Origin: Adineta ricciae
Taxonomy: Eukaryota > Rotifera > Eurotatoria > Adinetida > Adinetidae
Assembly (NCBI GenBank): GCA_905250025.1
Contig: CAJNOJ010000021.1
Coordinates: forward strand, 372,001 to 436,000
Length of the DNA stretch: 64,000 nt
Direction of reading: 5' to 3'
The notes under the pieces were generated by a model that saw only the letters and a list, made by a program, of their open reading frames with translations, had not been told where the DNA came from and did not search any database. Positions within the stretch are counted from its first letter, which is position 1. Each line of letters opens with the position of its first letter. The translations under genes were made by a program, and so were the position numbers. Positions 33,673 to 46,160 of the stretch are shown here, piece after piece.

Positions 33673-35185
33673 TTAAACAATATCGCTTTTTCTATCTAAA
33701 TCATTCGAAACTAGGTTATTCGTCAATGTCAATGGAGCTGTTCTAATCTTATAGTCGGTTTCGAAACAAGATGAACTATGCCGCTTAACAAGTCCTGATT
33801 GATGGCTAATATCGAGTGAATATTGTTTGCCAGTCATGGGCCCAAGTCGAGCGCTGGTCGATGGCATTGCTAGAGAATGTCGCGGATGTTGCCGAGCGTA
33901 AGCGCAACGATGGTAGGGCATTTTTTGCATTTGTAAAGAATGTAGAGAACTTTTTACTACGCTGCATCCACTTGTTGATTCTTGTAGAGGAAGATTTCCT
34001 TGTGGCTGATGAGCAGGATGTGATGCACCATTGGAACCGCTTAATTCACTATGACGTCTGGATTCGATGTACGACCAATGAAAGAATCGCCGTCGAAAGA
34101 TCAAATATAAGAAGTCGTACAAGAACTTTTTCAATTCACGCCGAAATAATTCACCCGTAAATGTGTACAAATAAAATCCACAGCCGTGGTCAAGATATAG
34201 CAGAAATCGCATGATACCATCGGACAGAATTAAATATTTCTTGTCATATTTTAAATATGGTTCAATAACTGAGAAAACGCGTAATGGAAATGTGAGTAAT
34301 AAAAAAAGAAATGTTGAAACAAATAAAATATATGCTAATTGTGTATCACGTGGCGAACGTGTTTGTCGTATACCTAATTGTTTCATTAACAAACGTGATC
34401 GACATACAGAATAGACGACACTTGCATTCGCGATCAAAATGATGATAAATGGTACAAGTGAGTTGATAATGAAATCCATCCAAGAGAAGTAAAATGTCAG
34501 AAAGTAATCATAAGTTTGAACAGGTGGTCGAATCAAATTTGAACTACACATGATTAATAATTTCGTTTCTTCGCTTTGATTGGTCGTGTATGGCTCGTCG
34601 TTGGCTTGTTCCGAGCCAAAGAAGATCAAATAATGAAGATTGAGAAAGAATAAGACAGTATAAATAACAATCAATGTACAGTACGAATGTTTATGATTGA
34701 AGACATTTTGATTCCAAACAAATCGTTTCGTCACAGCTGCACGTTCTAGTGATATGACACACAGAATCCAAACCGCACAATGTGAAAAATAGTTCGTGAT
34801 GAATTTGTATGTTCGACAGAGATAAATCGAACGTTGGAGGAAAAACGATTGAAACGAGTAACGGATCATGAGGCGAATGCAGTTCAATGTGATCAGTATC
34901 AAATCCTAAAGAAACTGAATAATTATATTTTATTTTAAAGGTGAGTTAAACTCGACTATTTACCATGACACTCTCGGCAACGAACAGAATCGAACAGCCG
35001 AACTTTTGAAATTTCTTTCGAGTGAAGATTAAAATGGTCAATAAGGAACCAATAAAACCAAATGGAAATAATAGCCAGGGATAAATACGATGAAAACGTA
35101 TGACCGATGTAATCACAGCATCATTGGACATGTTCGACGTTGAGATCGAATAGAGATTGTAATATTCGAAATGTTCGATATTCAT
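33673..35185 (-). CDS. rhodopsin-class G protein-coupled receptor
   Basis: Two exons (35185 to about 34965, and about 34905 to 33673) encode seven hydrophobic helices. TM1 is WLLFPFGFIGSLLTILIF. TM3 ends AVWILCVISLERAAVTKR, with the E/DRY motif replaced by ERA. The TM5 region is MDFIINSLVPFIIILIANAS. The TM6 region is LAYILFVSTFLFLLLTFPLR. TM7 is GFYLYTFTGELFRREL in place of NPxxY. The C-terminal tail of about 130 residues is Ser/His-rich and ends RKSDIV, a possible class III PDZ ligand. It most resembles invertebrate peptide (FMRFamide-like) receptors, but the ligand is unknown. The CAAX-protein gene follows 57 bp downstream. Confidence 0.8.
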
Positions 35186-35880
35186 TCTTATGAAAGATTT
35201 CTATCTGATCTTATCTATATTAGATGTATTATACAAGGTTAAATGAAGTCAAGATTCCTTTTTTTGTTATCTGTCTATCGACACTCTATGTCAGGGAAGT
35301 TTTCCTCGCTATTGTCGTTTCTGTCAATACTCTAATAGAGATGTTCTTTCCTCGGGGCAAGGCAACGAACTTTATTCTACTAAAATTTTTGCTTCGAATG
35401 ACTTTGGGCAGTTTGGCTCATTACGTATGTCCGCTATGAACCGGCGAGGTGCAAATCTTGCGAGATGAAGCACGATGCCTTGTCTGTAATGACAGGAGAA
35501 AAAAGAGAAGTTTTGACAGATTCGAAACGTGTTATATTTCTCACCAAGTGAGGAAATACGGCGAATGATGTGGAAAGAAAAACACGAAATAAATGCAGTT
35601 TGTCATCAAGAATAACACGATATTAATGCCATCGTGTTTTACTTAATTACTTAGTAATAATAAGTCAACATAAATATAGGGATATATACGGAAGAGTATG
35701 AACACATTTCTTGTCATTTCTATATTTATGCAGGAAGAATTCTAAGACTCTATTGTCATTGTCAATGTCGTCGTTACTTCTTTTTCTGTCTGTGAGGCAT
35801 AGTTTTTCTTTCTTTTTTTTTGTCTATTGTGTTAATTAATGGTAATTGACGACTTATTCTTTTTCTTTTCTTATTTCATA
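35186..35880. other. intergenic spacer
   Basis: About 700 bp, T-rich near 35780-35875, between two minus-strand genes. It probably includes the GPCR promoter and the 3'UTR of the NACHT-WD40 gene. Confidence 0.4.
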
Positions 35881-38800
35881 TCAATCGATCAATCTATGAC
35901 GTGACGTTATGTTGTCTATAGGCATGACATATTCATAGAGATTTTTTTCTACAGAATTGTCTATCATTGATATTCTCAACATGCAACTGTCAAACATGTC
36001 GATGATTATTTTCCGATTGAGGATTTGCTTTAACAATAGTTTAGATTCCAACTGCGATAAAAAAAAACGAAATTCCGAGCGAAGAACAGCCCAACCTACT
36101 TGAATTGCATCGGCAACCATTTGATCTGTTTTAGAACTGTGCCGAGAATTGGTCAAGATATTCGCATCTTTCGGATAAAGAAGAGGCTTAGGTTTGATTG
36201 GCAATATCGTATTTAATGTGTCAGAAAACACTAGAATCATGGAATCTTACAGGTTGGTTCCGATTTCACAAAGAACCTACTTTGACTGTGACGTTGTGCG
36301 ATTTTCGAAGCATCATTAGACGAAATGTTGAAGAGGCTAAGCATTGCCACGCATGACGTATTCTGGAGAATAGCTGCATAACGAGCTGGACACAAAAGAG
36401 AAGATAATAATGTAGATCATTCGTTCACCACTGCCTACCTCCACTACGGGAAACATTTAGTTTAACCAAATTATGGTTAAAATAAAATGTGGCTATATAT
36501 ATGCCTGTCGTCGTCGACCAAACAGAGAGAAGACCGTCTTGAGAGGCTAAGATAACACAGATATATCAAGAAGAAGCTGTCATAAAGAATGTTTTTGATT
36601 TCCTACCAGTAATTGCAATAGTGCCATCAGTTGTCAATGATACTGAGACAATGGCAGTTTGATGTCTCAGAAGTTTATAAACAACAGTACCTAAGCACAA
36701 GTCAAATGACGATCATGAAAAATAGGGCTGAGAAAAAGATTACCATCTTTGAATAACCAAAGAATCGCTTGTCCAACTTTATCACCAGTTAGAACATGTT
36801 TTCCGTCCTCACTGATTGCCACTGCCGTTATTGATTGTTCGTGTTCAACGAGAACCTGACATATTTCGGAGATGACTCAGTGTTATTCGTTCGTTTCGAA
36901 GTGTTACCTGTGTTAATTTTCCTGACGATAACTCCCATAATTTACAACTACAGTCTTCACCACCAGTGATTAAATACTGGGAATCGGCTCGAAATGCCAT
37001 GCATGTAATTTTTCCTTCGGTATGATCGATCGAACGAACAACACGTGCGTCATCGAGCGACCAAATTTTCAAACTAAAAATATCTCACAATTAAATCGTC
37101 CATTGTCATTAACATTTCTTACATATTATCTCCGTTGCCTGATACAACATATTTCCCATCAGGAGAAACAGCAAGCATTTTACATGGAACATTGTACTAG
37201 AACAACACGCAGGGTTGCGTCATCTGATCAATTAAGATTAACATACCGAATCGATTAATTCACCCGTATTAGCCCACCATGTTTTGATATAATTCTGCTC
37301 ATCGCTGGAAAGAATCTTTCGATTATCTTCTAATATACGCAAATGCGATATGGGAGCTGAGTGTGCCTAGAAAAACATGAATGTAGATTCGGCTAGAGCA
37401 CGCTATTAATTTACTGTAAATTCGGTAACGATCTCTCCCATTTCATTGTCGTACACTTTCACAGTAGTATCTTTCGAACCCGATAGAGAAAATAGATACG
37501 AGTGTGAAAGAGCAACTTGTGTGACGGGCGCTCGATGATCGACGATCTGTTCGGTTAATTCGCCATCGATTAGATTGAATAATCGAACGACTCCATCGGT
37601 ACTGCCCGCGATGGCAACGTCACCTTCACGTGAAATTGACAAAGCCGTAGTCGGATTGGCCGATGAGGGCAAATCGTCATTAGGAAAGCCGTTAAATTGT
37701 TGTTTTACATTAAGCACATGTATAGCATTCTAAACAATCGATCAATAGCCTGGATTTGATCGGATAGCTATCACAACATACTTCTGCAGCTGAGAAAAGA
37801 AAACAATCGTCAGCTGAAACGTAGAGATCGGAGACAGATGTTTGATGATGTGTTAGTGCTCGAAGAAGAAGACGAGAACGAAAATTGTAAACATAAACAT
37901 GCGCATTGCTGCACCCGACGTAACAACATATGGAATCTTGTGATAATGAAAGACTTGTTACCTAGGAAAGAAATGTCTTCGAGATACTGCTTTGCTTCTT
38001 GTTCGTCTTACTTCCGTTGAATGTCCTTCGAGACGATGAATATCACTGCCTGTGACTAAAGATTTCACTTGTACTGATGTATCGTCACAGGCAGCGATAA
38101 TGAACGTATCGTCAGCCGATAGAACCATGAAACGAACAGGTGATCCAATCGTGTCGATTATGTCCAGTAATTGCATTCCTCGAAAAGTCCATCGTTTTAT
38201 TGTTTGATCACGTGATGCTACAAGTCAAAAGAAAAGTTCGAGCTCTGCGTTTGTCGCCGAGAATATCAAACCTGAAACCAAAACTGCATCGTCCTGTGTA
38301 AGTGCTACTGCTGTCACAGCATCGAGATGTTGTTCGACAGAATGCTCGATTTCGCCAGTTTCCAAACGAAGGACAATGATCAGCCGATTTCGCGAACCCG
38401 TTACGATATGTTCATTGTTGTGTGACACAGTCATACAAAGAATTTCATCTTGGTTAGTACTAAACAGAGCAAGCGAGGGATGTCATTTATTATGTCTTGC
38501 GCTAATTTTACTTGTATGTGTTTTCTAGGTCGCCTGAATTCAGGTTAAATAACTTTATCGTTCGATCGACAGACGCAGAAACTAAATATTTGTTGTTATA
38601 AGTCAATCGTATTGAGGTTATCAACGCTGTATGACCTGAAAGAGTAAAGTGCACACTGAGTGATGCGACGACAACGTTGGGAATAATTACTGGTGAATTT
38701 TTTCACTAGTTTCTTGGATGGGATGTGATACATCGCTATTTCGTTTTGTCGTGTTGTACAGAAAACATGTTGGTTGAATGTTGTAGGTGCGATTTTAATA

Positions 38801-41800
38801 GCACCATCGGGACATGGTAGAATTGTCACTGTCATTGGTGGAATGGTTGAAAGCCACGATGAAAGTGGTACGAAAACAGGTGTACCACAAGATTCACACC
38901 ATTCATGAGCTTGAACGTACAGAGATTCGATGTGCTCATTGTAACAACCTATGAACAACACGTAGAGAGACCAACATGTGCTCTTTGTCTTACTTTTGAT
39001 GTTTTTCAAGCGCAAAATAATCTCTCCGCCGAGCAACAGCGGATCTTCTGAAACAATATTTGCAATGGTTTTCAATGTCGCTTGAATCAGAAGAACATCC
39101 GCATCGAGAATATTGCTACAAATAATATCGAACTCCCATAACAATTGCTCAATAGATAATCCATGGATTTTCGAAAGTAGATATTCAAAACAGCATAGAG
39201 TATATTCCTTCAAACGATCGATGTCACCTAAATGAACGATCCTCACTCATCCGTTCATACGCAAAAGACGAGTTCTTACCAGAATGCATTAGTTGATACC
39301 ATAGTTCACCGAGTCGTCGATAATTATACGCCGTTTCAGAGTAGAGCAGTGGCTGTTGTATGATAAATCGTCGACCATTATCTCCTCTGAACAATTCTTC
39401 GTGTATTTCTCAATGAACACAAAGAGATGTTTACCTTATTTGAACATTTCGATTCATTTCAATTAACGGTTTCGACTCGATGAAGGCTTCGAGAAAATAA
39501 TTCGCAATATCCCGATGTGCAATTCGAATATCTTCCACACGTTTTAAATATTTCTGTTTCATATGTCGTCGAATGAACGAATGACTCCAACAAATCATAA
39601 TTTTCAAATCAAAGCATTTTTCTGATAGAAGTGGACCTATAAAACAAACCGAATTCCTCTGACAGACTTCGTCTCTCTTGTTAAATGATTCTTACCTAAA
39701 ACATGTTTTATCGCGATCCATAACGACGGTGGAAAACGCAGATATTTTGGTAGATCTCGTGGAAAGTATTCCAAAAAAAGTTCGTTATTACATGATAGAA
39801 TATCTAATAATTCGATTTCGCTGATTGCTGCTTGCGATGAACTGATATAATTGAAAATATACGAACAAATTTTCAGTCCGAATCGTTGTTCACAATAGTC
39901 TGTTATTACACAAAAAAAGAACGAGAATACAACAAAACTATCTATGAAAACCCTTCGACTTACCAATGTAAGCATTGAGTACATCATCAAGACTCAAATT
40001 TGTAAAGTCTAATTTCCTCCTTTCTTGCGATAAGTAATTCAAATACGTTTCATTCAAAGTCAGTCGGAGAAGAAAAAAGATTTGCGATTGTTTATCCAAT
40101 TGTAGATAAGCCGACTTCGATATTGTTTGCAAAACCGATTCCGGTACATTTCGTTGGATGGCATTCAGTTCAGATTTGATATACGACGTCAAATCCGTCA
40201 GATGAATGAACTCGCTTGTCAATGGTAGTTCGATAAGACAGTTTTCCTTCCCAATTCGATCGACCATCTCACGGATTTGCACATCACATGTCGATGTCGA
40301 ATGAACACTTCGACTGACTGATAGAATAACGTAAACCTATCATATTAAATGATAGAAAATTCAGTTATTTTAATGAATATTCAGCCTACTTTTGGTGGAA
40401 GTAACTGCAGCAATGCTTGATAAATCGGCATCGACGATATATGTTGACTTTGTGGTGTAATGTCTTCAATCCCATCGATCATTAATACCAAAGGCTTTTG
40501 ACTTTTCGATAGAGTTTTCAACGTCGTCTGATAAAATTCAATGCGGTTATTCAATTGATCATCTGTTTGAGCGGATGCATGTTGCAGTGAACTCATTTGT
40601 GAGCATATCGACGAGAAGGCCTCGGCAATATATCGCGAACGTGAGGTGAAGTTTAAATATCGCACAATACATTGCGTCGTTTTACCCAATGTCCTCAAAA
40701 GGTACTGAACGAGTTTCGTTGCTAGTAGAGTCTTTCCCGACGCTCGGCTGCCGAATATCATGTAAGGATAGTGTTCGGAGGTATTGGCTAATGCGAGCCA
40801 TTGTTTAAATGAATGATTCGTTTCGATAAAATGTTCGAACCCTAGACAGGTCGTCGACAAAAGTTTCGAATAGTAGGTTAGATGTACAAGAGATTCATTG
40901 TAGAGAACTTGCTGGGATAGTTTCAGATGATTCGACAGAGTAAGATCGATGAATCGTTCATGTAACGATTTAATTCGCAGAAATATAGACGCATTCAATG
41001 TACGTAGGTAGCGCTGATAATCCGAGTCATTCGATTGAATATCTCCATTATCTTTCCAAGGCACATTGAGAATAGTTCGATTATCTTCGACTTTGAACTC
41101 GTTGGCATCATTGGAAGAAAGCTTATTTGTCAACGATTCACGAAAACGTTTCAATTTCTCTTGACGAATCTTATCGAGACGGCCACCAGGAAGAAGATCA
41201 ATATAAAACTCATTTCCTTTACTTTTCTCTGTCAAACCTTCAAAGAAAACAAAATAAAGAAATACTCGAGAATTCTTCAGTCTTAGATAAGCACTATTCA
41301 CACAAGAAACCAAAATATTTCTTTCTATAATTATCAAGCTCTCGAAATATATTTCACTTTGTTCTCCTACTTAAACTAGTTTTCTTTTGAACGGAGCGAA
41401 GAAGTTTTTCTACTTTCCGAGGAATTCCACCGGGCGATTATCTTTGATATTTTCCCTTTCCCCTCGTGTACTTTTCATTACATTTAATCATGATTATCTT
41501 GGATGACATTATTCTTCCAGTTAATACACATCTTTTGGGAGAGCATAACTCGAATGTATGATGATAAGCGTGGATTAGAAATGAGAAGACAATCAACATG
41601 AGAGATGTCAAAAATAAAAACAAGAAATATGAGAAAACCATTCGATTCGCTTTTCAACAAGTGTAAAGTTCAACATACCGTCAAATTGCCGTAAAACGCA
41701 CATACAACCCGATGAGGAGAGTTTAGTTGAGAAATTGAACAACATTTCCACACCGGACAGTAAAGGAATGTCGTGTAAAATTTTCGAATTGGATTTTTCG

Positions 41801-42559
41801 TGTGCAACACTGAGAAAAAGATCCACGAGATGCGTATATGCTTCGTTCCATTCGAGATTTTCACGTGTGTTCAAATCATATGTCGATAACGATCGTGCCG
41901 AAAGATTGATGAAGTTTTCATCCGGATCTTTTAACTTATAGATAGATGGCGATGATTTATCATCAAATAAATACCAGCGTTCGAGTAATTTTACATCTAA
42001 ACATGTCAAAGCGAACAAGATTATCCACATGAAATGCATCAAACTACCTTTGCCGAGATCCGTCGCCGAGTTTTTCACATTATTGAAATCCATCACGGAC
42101 AGTTCAATCGGTAAAACAATATGTCCGTACTTATTTCCCACGAAAGTTAAAAGAAAAAGCCCACTCGATTGTTCGTACGTATGTTGTACTTCCTTCATAT
42201 ACCGTAGAATATGATACGGATTCTTCGATGAATCAAAATCCCAATTTAAATTCCAATCGATAAAGTAAACATAGATTCCTTGGGTGAGAAAATACTGTTG
42301 CAGTTTAGGTAAAGTTTCCGTCACCAACATATCGCGTTCAATGTCAAATTCTAAGAAGAAACACGTGATTCGTTCGATTCACTGACGAAATGTTCTTACC
42401 ATTCTTGTTCGATATAACGAGAACTTTAATTTGATTCCAGGCGACTTTTGGTAATGATTGATGACCATTAAATAAGACTTTGCCTTGCATTACATTTGCA
42501 TAAGCATCAAAACTGCTGACATTTGTACTATTTATGTTTGTGACGGGTTCGGTTACCAT
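35881..42559 (-). CDS. NWD1: NACHT-WD40 STAND protein, NWD1-like
   Basis: Long minus-strand gene with about 20 short-intron exons. The N-terminal region (VAWNQIKVLVISNKNG; FDIERDMLVTETLPKLQQYF; YVYFIDWNLNWDF) matches the NWD1/TEP1-type N-terminal module. The NACHT P-loop is MIFGSRASGKTLLATKLVQY and Walker B is LVLMIDGIEDI. A helical region (PLLYSETAYNYRRLGELWYQ; VPLSSWLSTIPP) parallels NWD1. WD40 repeats follow (for example AVALTQDDAVLVSG; ALSHSYLFSLSGSKDTTVKV; AFRADSQYLITGGEDCSCKL). The last exon (35881-36240) encodes a non-repeat tail and its inclusion is less certain. NWD1 proteins are ATP-dependent oligomerising scaffolds. Exon limits are approximate. Confidence 0.8.
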
Positions 42560-43312
42560 GGTGAAAATGAATGCAAGAATTAGATCTCGTCGTCGCCGTC
42601 AATTATATAACCATTTATCTGTCGATCTTTGAACTATTATCATATCAAAAGTGAGGAAAAACAAAATAGGCCTGTTGAGATTTTTTTCGGGATTGATGAT
42701 CAAGAGTACTTAGCCAAGTAGATTTATAGACTATTAAGAACTTGAAATAGCTAAGACTGGAGTGTCGATCTGTAATAATCGCTAAAGTGTCAAGATTTCT
42801 CTCTTGCTCTTGCGCGCGATCGCTCCCCTCCCTTCTTCTTTCGAATTACAACTGTAACGAGACGCCGGAACGTTACTTATCGATCATGCCGAGGAAAATC
42901 TATTCGATCTGTCAATCTCTTGAAAACGGAAATGAAAAGAGTTAAAGCTAATGAGAAAGAAAATCGCTTTTGTTTATATCTATCTATCTATATTTATGGG
43001 TAATATCAATGATTGTCTATTTCTTCGATGTTTATCATTTGTTTTCTTTGACTTGATCTATCAACTAATCTTGAGATTCCCTAATTGGAATTAGACAATG
43101 TCTCCGGAGATCTGACTTACACGAATCTCATGTGTTGTTGATGAATAAAGTTATTTTCTACTTAGAAATGTTGTTGAATACAAAAAAAGAAAATAGTTCA
43201 TATGACGTCGATGGTTGGTATTAGAAACAGAATTTAGATAAATATACTTTATTCTTATCCCTAACTTCCATCTTTCATTTATTTTCCTCGTTTTTTTATC
43301 GACGTGTCTGCA

Positions 43313-43354
43313 TGTGTGTGTGTGTGTCTCTGTCTCTCTCTCTCTCTCCCTCTC
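43313..43354. repeat. compound (GT)n(CT)n microsatellite
   Basis: TG run followed directly by a CT run in the gene-poor region. Confidence 0.85.
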
Positions 43355-43556
43355 ATTTGTTTCCTTTTTCTCTTTGAACACGTCTACAGTATTTGTCGCT
43401 CTTATTTTTTTTCATTATTAACATCACTGGTACCCAGTTGATAAGTAGCAGGACTGAGAGAAAGCATAAGCTCTAACGTGAAGACAAAGTAGGCGTTTTT
43501 ATCGCGTGTTCTAGTAACATCCGACATTTTCTTGCAATTCTTTTCTCTCTATTTCG

Positions 43557-43572
43557 CTCTCTCTCTCTCTCT
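43557..43572. repeat. (CT)n microsatellite
   Basis: Short pure CT run, 200 bp from the compound microsatellite. Confidence 0.75.
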
Positions 43573-43747
43573 TGCCCCATTTTGTCTGACGCCGACAGAT
43601 GAAAGTAGACGGCAAGAGAAGAAGAGTTCAAATGCTCACTAGCTCTTACTAACATCAGGCGACAAACTACTGAAAAACTGACTGTGGATGTTCAAAGAAG
43701 TTTTTGCTTTTCTTCTCTTATTCTCCATCGGAACTATCATTATGTAC

Positions 43748-43954
43748 TTATAAGTAATAGAGAAAAAGAAGAAGAAAACTAGAGCATACTAACATGATCA
43801 TCGTCATTTTTGTCAACCGATCACAATATGAGAACAAAGCATTAGTGACGTTGTTACTATTACAATCACTATGTTGTGTCCTGATGCTGTCGAGCGTGAG
43901 AAAACTGAAGAAAAGACATGTAATTACCATAGCAAAAAAGTTATTTATATTCAT
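43748..43954 (-). CDS. possible small secreted or membrane peptide (68 aa)
   Basis: From ATG 43954 the frame gives a hydrophobic leader (NNFFAMVITCLFFSFLTLD), a short segment with two cysteines (HSDCNSNN...SYCDRL), and a second hydrophobic end (IMLVCSSFLLLFLYYL). This could be a signal peptide plus membrane tail. AT-rich DNA yields hydrophobic frames by chance, and no splice sites or homologue support it. Confidence 0.2.
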   Translation of the reverse strand: MNINNFFAMVITCLFFSFLTLDSIRTQHSDCNSNNVTNALFSYCDRLTKMTMIMLVCSSFLLLFLYYL

Positions 43955-45145
43955 TTTTTTCTTCACATTAATTCTCAAACAGTTTGACTTGTTTACATAT
44001 CTATTATTAAAATCCAAGAATAGATTGATGAGAGAGAGAAAAAAAAATGAAGAAGAAAACTTAATATATAATAAATGATCTATACCGGAATATATTCCGA
44101 CCATATTTTCTCTTAATAGTGCGCAAGCATGCATCAAAATAAGATTCTTTTCATAACACGCAAAGCACGTTCGGAGCCATTGAATTGATTAGTATGATTG
44201 TTAGAAATAGCGCAATATTCCATAGATTTAGCATGTGTATTTGTATTTAGATGCAACGAAATTTAATCGAGTGTAAGCTAGAGAGATATAAAACCGGAAG
44301 ATATGAAGCATCTGTGATTGAAATCACATAATGCATGAATGAAAATTCAACCGACGAAGGATGTTCATCGTACGGCTATCGAGCTATGACAGACAGGTGA
44401 ATCTTTATAGTCTGGAATGAACATCCGCTTAGTGTATCGTTTGATTAAACAAGCACAAAGGTGTAAAGTTGCTCTAGAATTTAGTCGAGTGGATGAAAGA
44501 TAAATAAGAAACACAATCGATAATGATAATTGGCCAATGTTTTCTGTCAGAATGTGAGATTCTTTTGATCTAGAATGCACGAGTAGAGATTATCGGAAGT
44601 CCACAGCGGTGTTTTTCGCTTGACTAATTTTATAGTTAGCAATTGAAGTGATGAGAAACATCTAGTGTAACACTGCTTCGATTTGGTATCGTCGCGACTG
44701 AAAGAAATGACTTATTATCTGGAAGGATATACTTACCAGATTAATTGACTACAGTAAATGCGATAAGGGTCGAGATCGGCATCGTTAGCGCAATTCTCCT
44801 GAGATCGAATTGTGAAACATGAAATGACTACTGTTAATAACTTCAATGAAAAGACTTCTTTAACCTTTGCGTTAATCTGAATAGATGCATTCCGAAGAAA
44901 ATATCATTGTTAATTTCGTCTCTATAAATAACTAATCTTGATATTTGCTTCTTTTTTCTTCCGTCCCGGCTCTGTAACTCACAAACATCCACAGATCTTT
45001 TGTGTCTGTATTATGCTGATATGATCTAATCTGATTAGCAAACAGCGATTAATCAGACATCTGTATAAATATTAATTCATAATATTCGCAGATGAAACTT
45101 TTGTACAAATGAAAAAGTTTTATTTTAACAAGTAATAAACTTCAT

Positions 45146-45616
45146 TTATTGAATTTGTTGATATCTTGGACTTCTGGATTGCATTCGACACAATCGAATT
45201 GAACATAGGAGGATGCCGAATATCATAAATAAACCTGATAGACCACCGGTAACAATCCACACATATCGCGATGTTTTTCCTCCACAAATCGCTTTATATA
45301 ACGCACACGGTCGAATTGTTTTCGGCGATTCGAATGTTAAATAGTAGACCCAAGCATCATGAATTGGATTAATCTGAAGATCGTAATAGCAACCACGACA
45401 ATCAAGTGTTTGATTTACATAATATGTCTCTCCGCTAAGATCTGTTTGATAGCTGAAATAAGCATTCTGTGAGCGTGGGCAATCATTCGAAATTGATATA
45501 TTAAAATGTATATAATCATCGTCGCAAGTTGAATTAATAACACATAATTTGCATGCGATAATTTGATGATAGAATAGAACGAAACAAAAACAAAAGGCGA
45601 CGACGTTTTGCAGCAT
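45146..45616 (-). CDS. orphan type I membrane protein, Cys-rich ectodomain (156 aa)
   Basis: Intronless. From ATG 45616 a signal peptide (MLQNVVAFCFCFVLFYHQII) is followed by an ectodomain of about 95 residues with eight or so cysteines (CKLC, C, C, CRGC, C, C), then a transmembrane helix (YVWIVTGGLSGLFMIFGIL) and a short basic tail ending RYQQIQ. Three NxS/T glycosylation sites are visible (NST, NIS, NQT). The cysteine pattern does not match a domain I can name. Surface receptor or adhesion roles are possible but unsupported. The frame is open further upstream, but only with a non-ATG codon. Confidence 0.65.
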   Translation of the reverse strand: MLQNVVAFCFCFVLFYHQIIACKLCVINSTCDDDYIHFNISISNDCPRSQNAYFSYQTDLSGETYYVNQTLDCRGCYYDLQINPIHDAWVYYLTFESPKTIRPCALYKAICGGKTSRYVWIVTGGLSGLFMIFGILLCSIRLCRMQSRSPRYQQIQ

Positions 45617-46160
45617 TGTAACACGCAGGAACAAATGAATTTCGAGCGAAGTCTCCTGACGATGTGTTCTTATCTGATATTGTTTGACTTTTACAGGTCA
45701 TTTTGTACCCATAATTATCAATTCACGTGTTTACGAACGAGCTCTTCGTTTGTTTTGCGTTTTTATTTTCATATTATTATTGAAAGAAGAAAACAAATGT
45801 ATAAATATTCACAATAAAAAACACGACACCAAATGCATACAATGAAATACATGCAATTATGACACAACGAAGAGAAAATCTGCAAGTATAGTAGACGATT
45901 ACAATAGTGAAAGTAACAGTACGACTAACTGTTCGATTAAAATAGATGTGAAAGGAGAAAGAGAATAAACACGAAATGAATTCCTGATTGATAGAAATGC
46001 TTTAGAGAATTGAAAAAAAAACAGTTTTCATAGAAAGCTGTTTCAAAAACTTGACAGTGTAAAAGGTTTTTTTTTATCGATAAAGATTAAATGCATACCA
46101 GTGGATCTGCTCTAAAGATACTTTTGAAATCAAGAGATACATGTAAAACGAGATGAATCT
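45617..46160. other. intergenic spacer
   Basis: About 540 bp, A/T-rich, between two minus-strand genes. Nothing supported. Confidence 0.4.

Larger units (their letters stand above)
42560..45145. other. gene-poor region with microsatellites
   Basis: About 2.6 kb, the longest stretch without a firm gene. It contains (GT)n and (CT)n runs at 43313-43354 and (CT)n at 43557-43572, and one weak short secreted-peptide candidate (43748-43954, minus). No repeat family or mobile element was recognised. Confidence 0.4.

Noticed and set aside
37480-37505. TCGAACCC-like string resembling a tRNA T-arm
   Set aside because: It lies inside a WD40 exon (SGSKDTT) and no tRNA cloverleaf surrounds it.
43148-43381. 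Minus-strand Glu/Arg/Thr-rich frame
   Set aside because: Translation of the (GT)n(CT)n microsatellite, not a gene.
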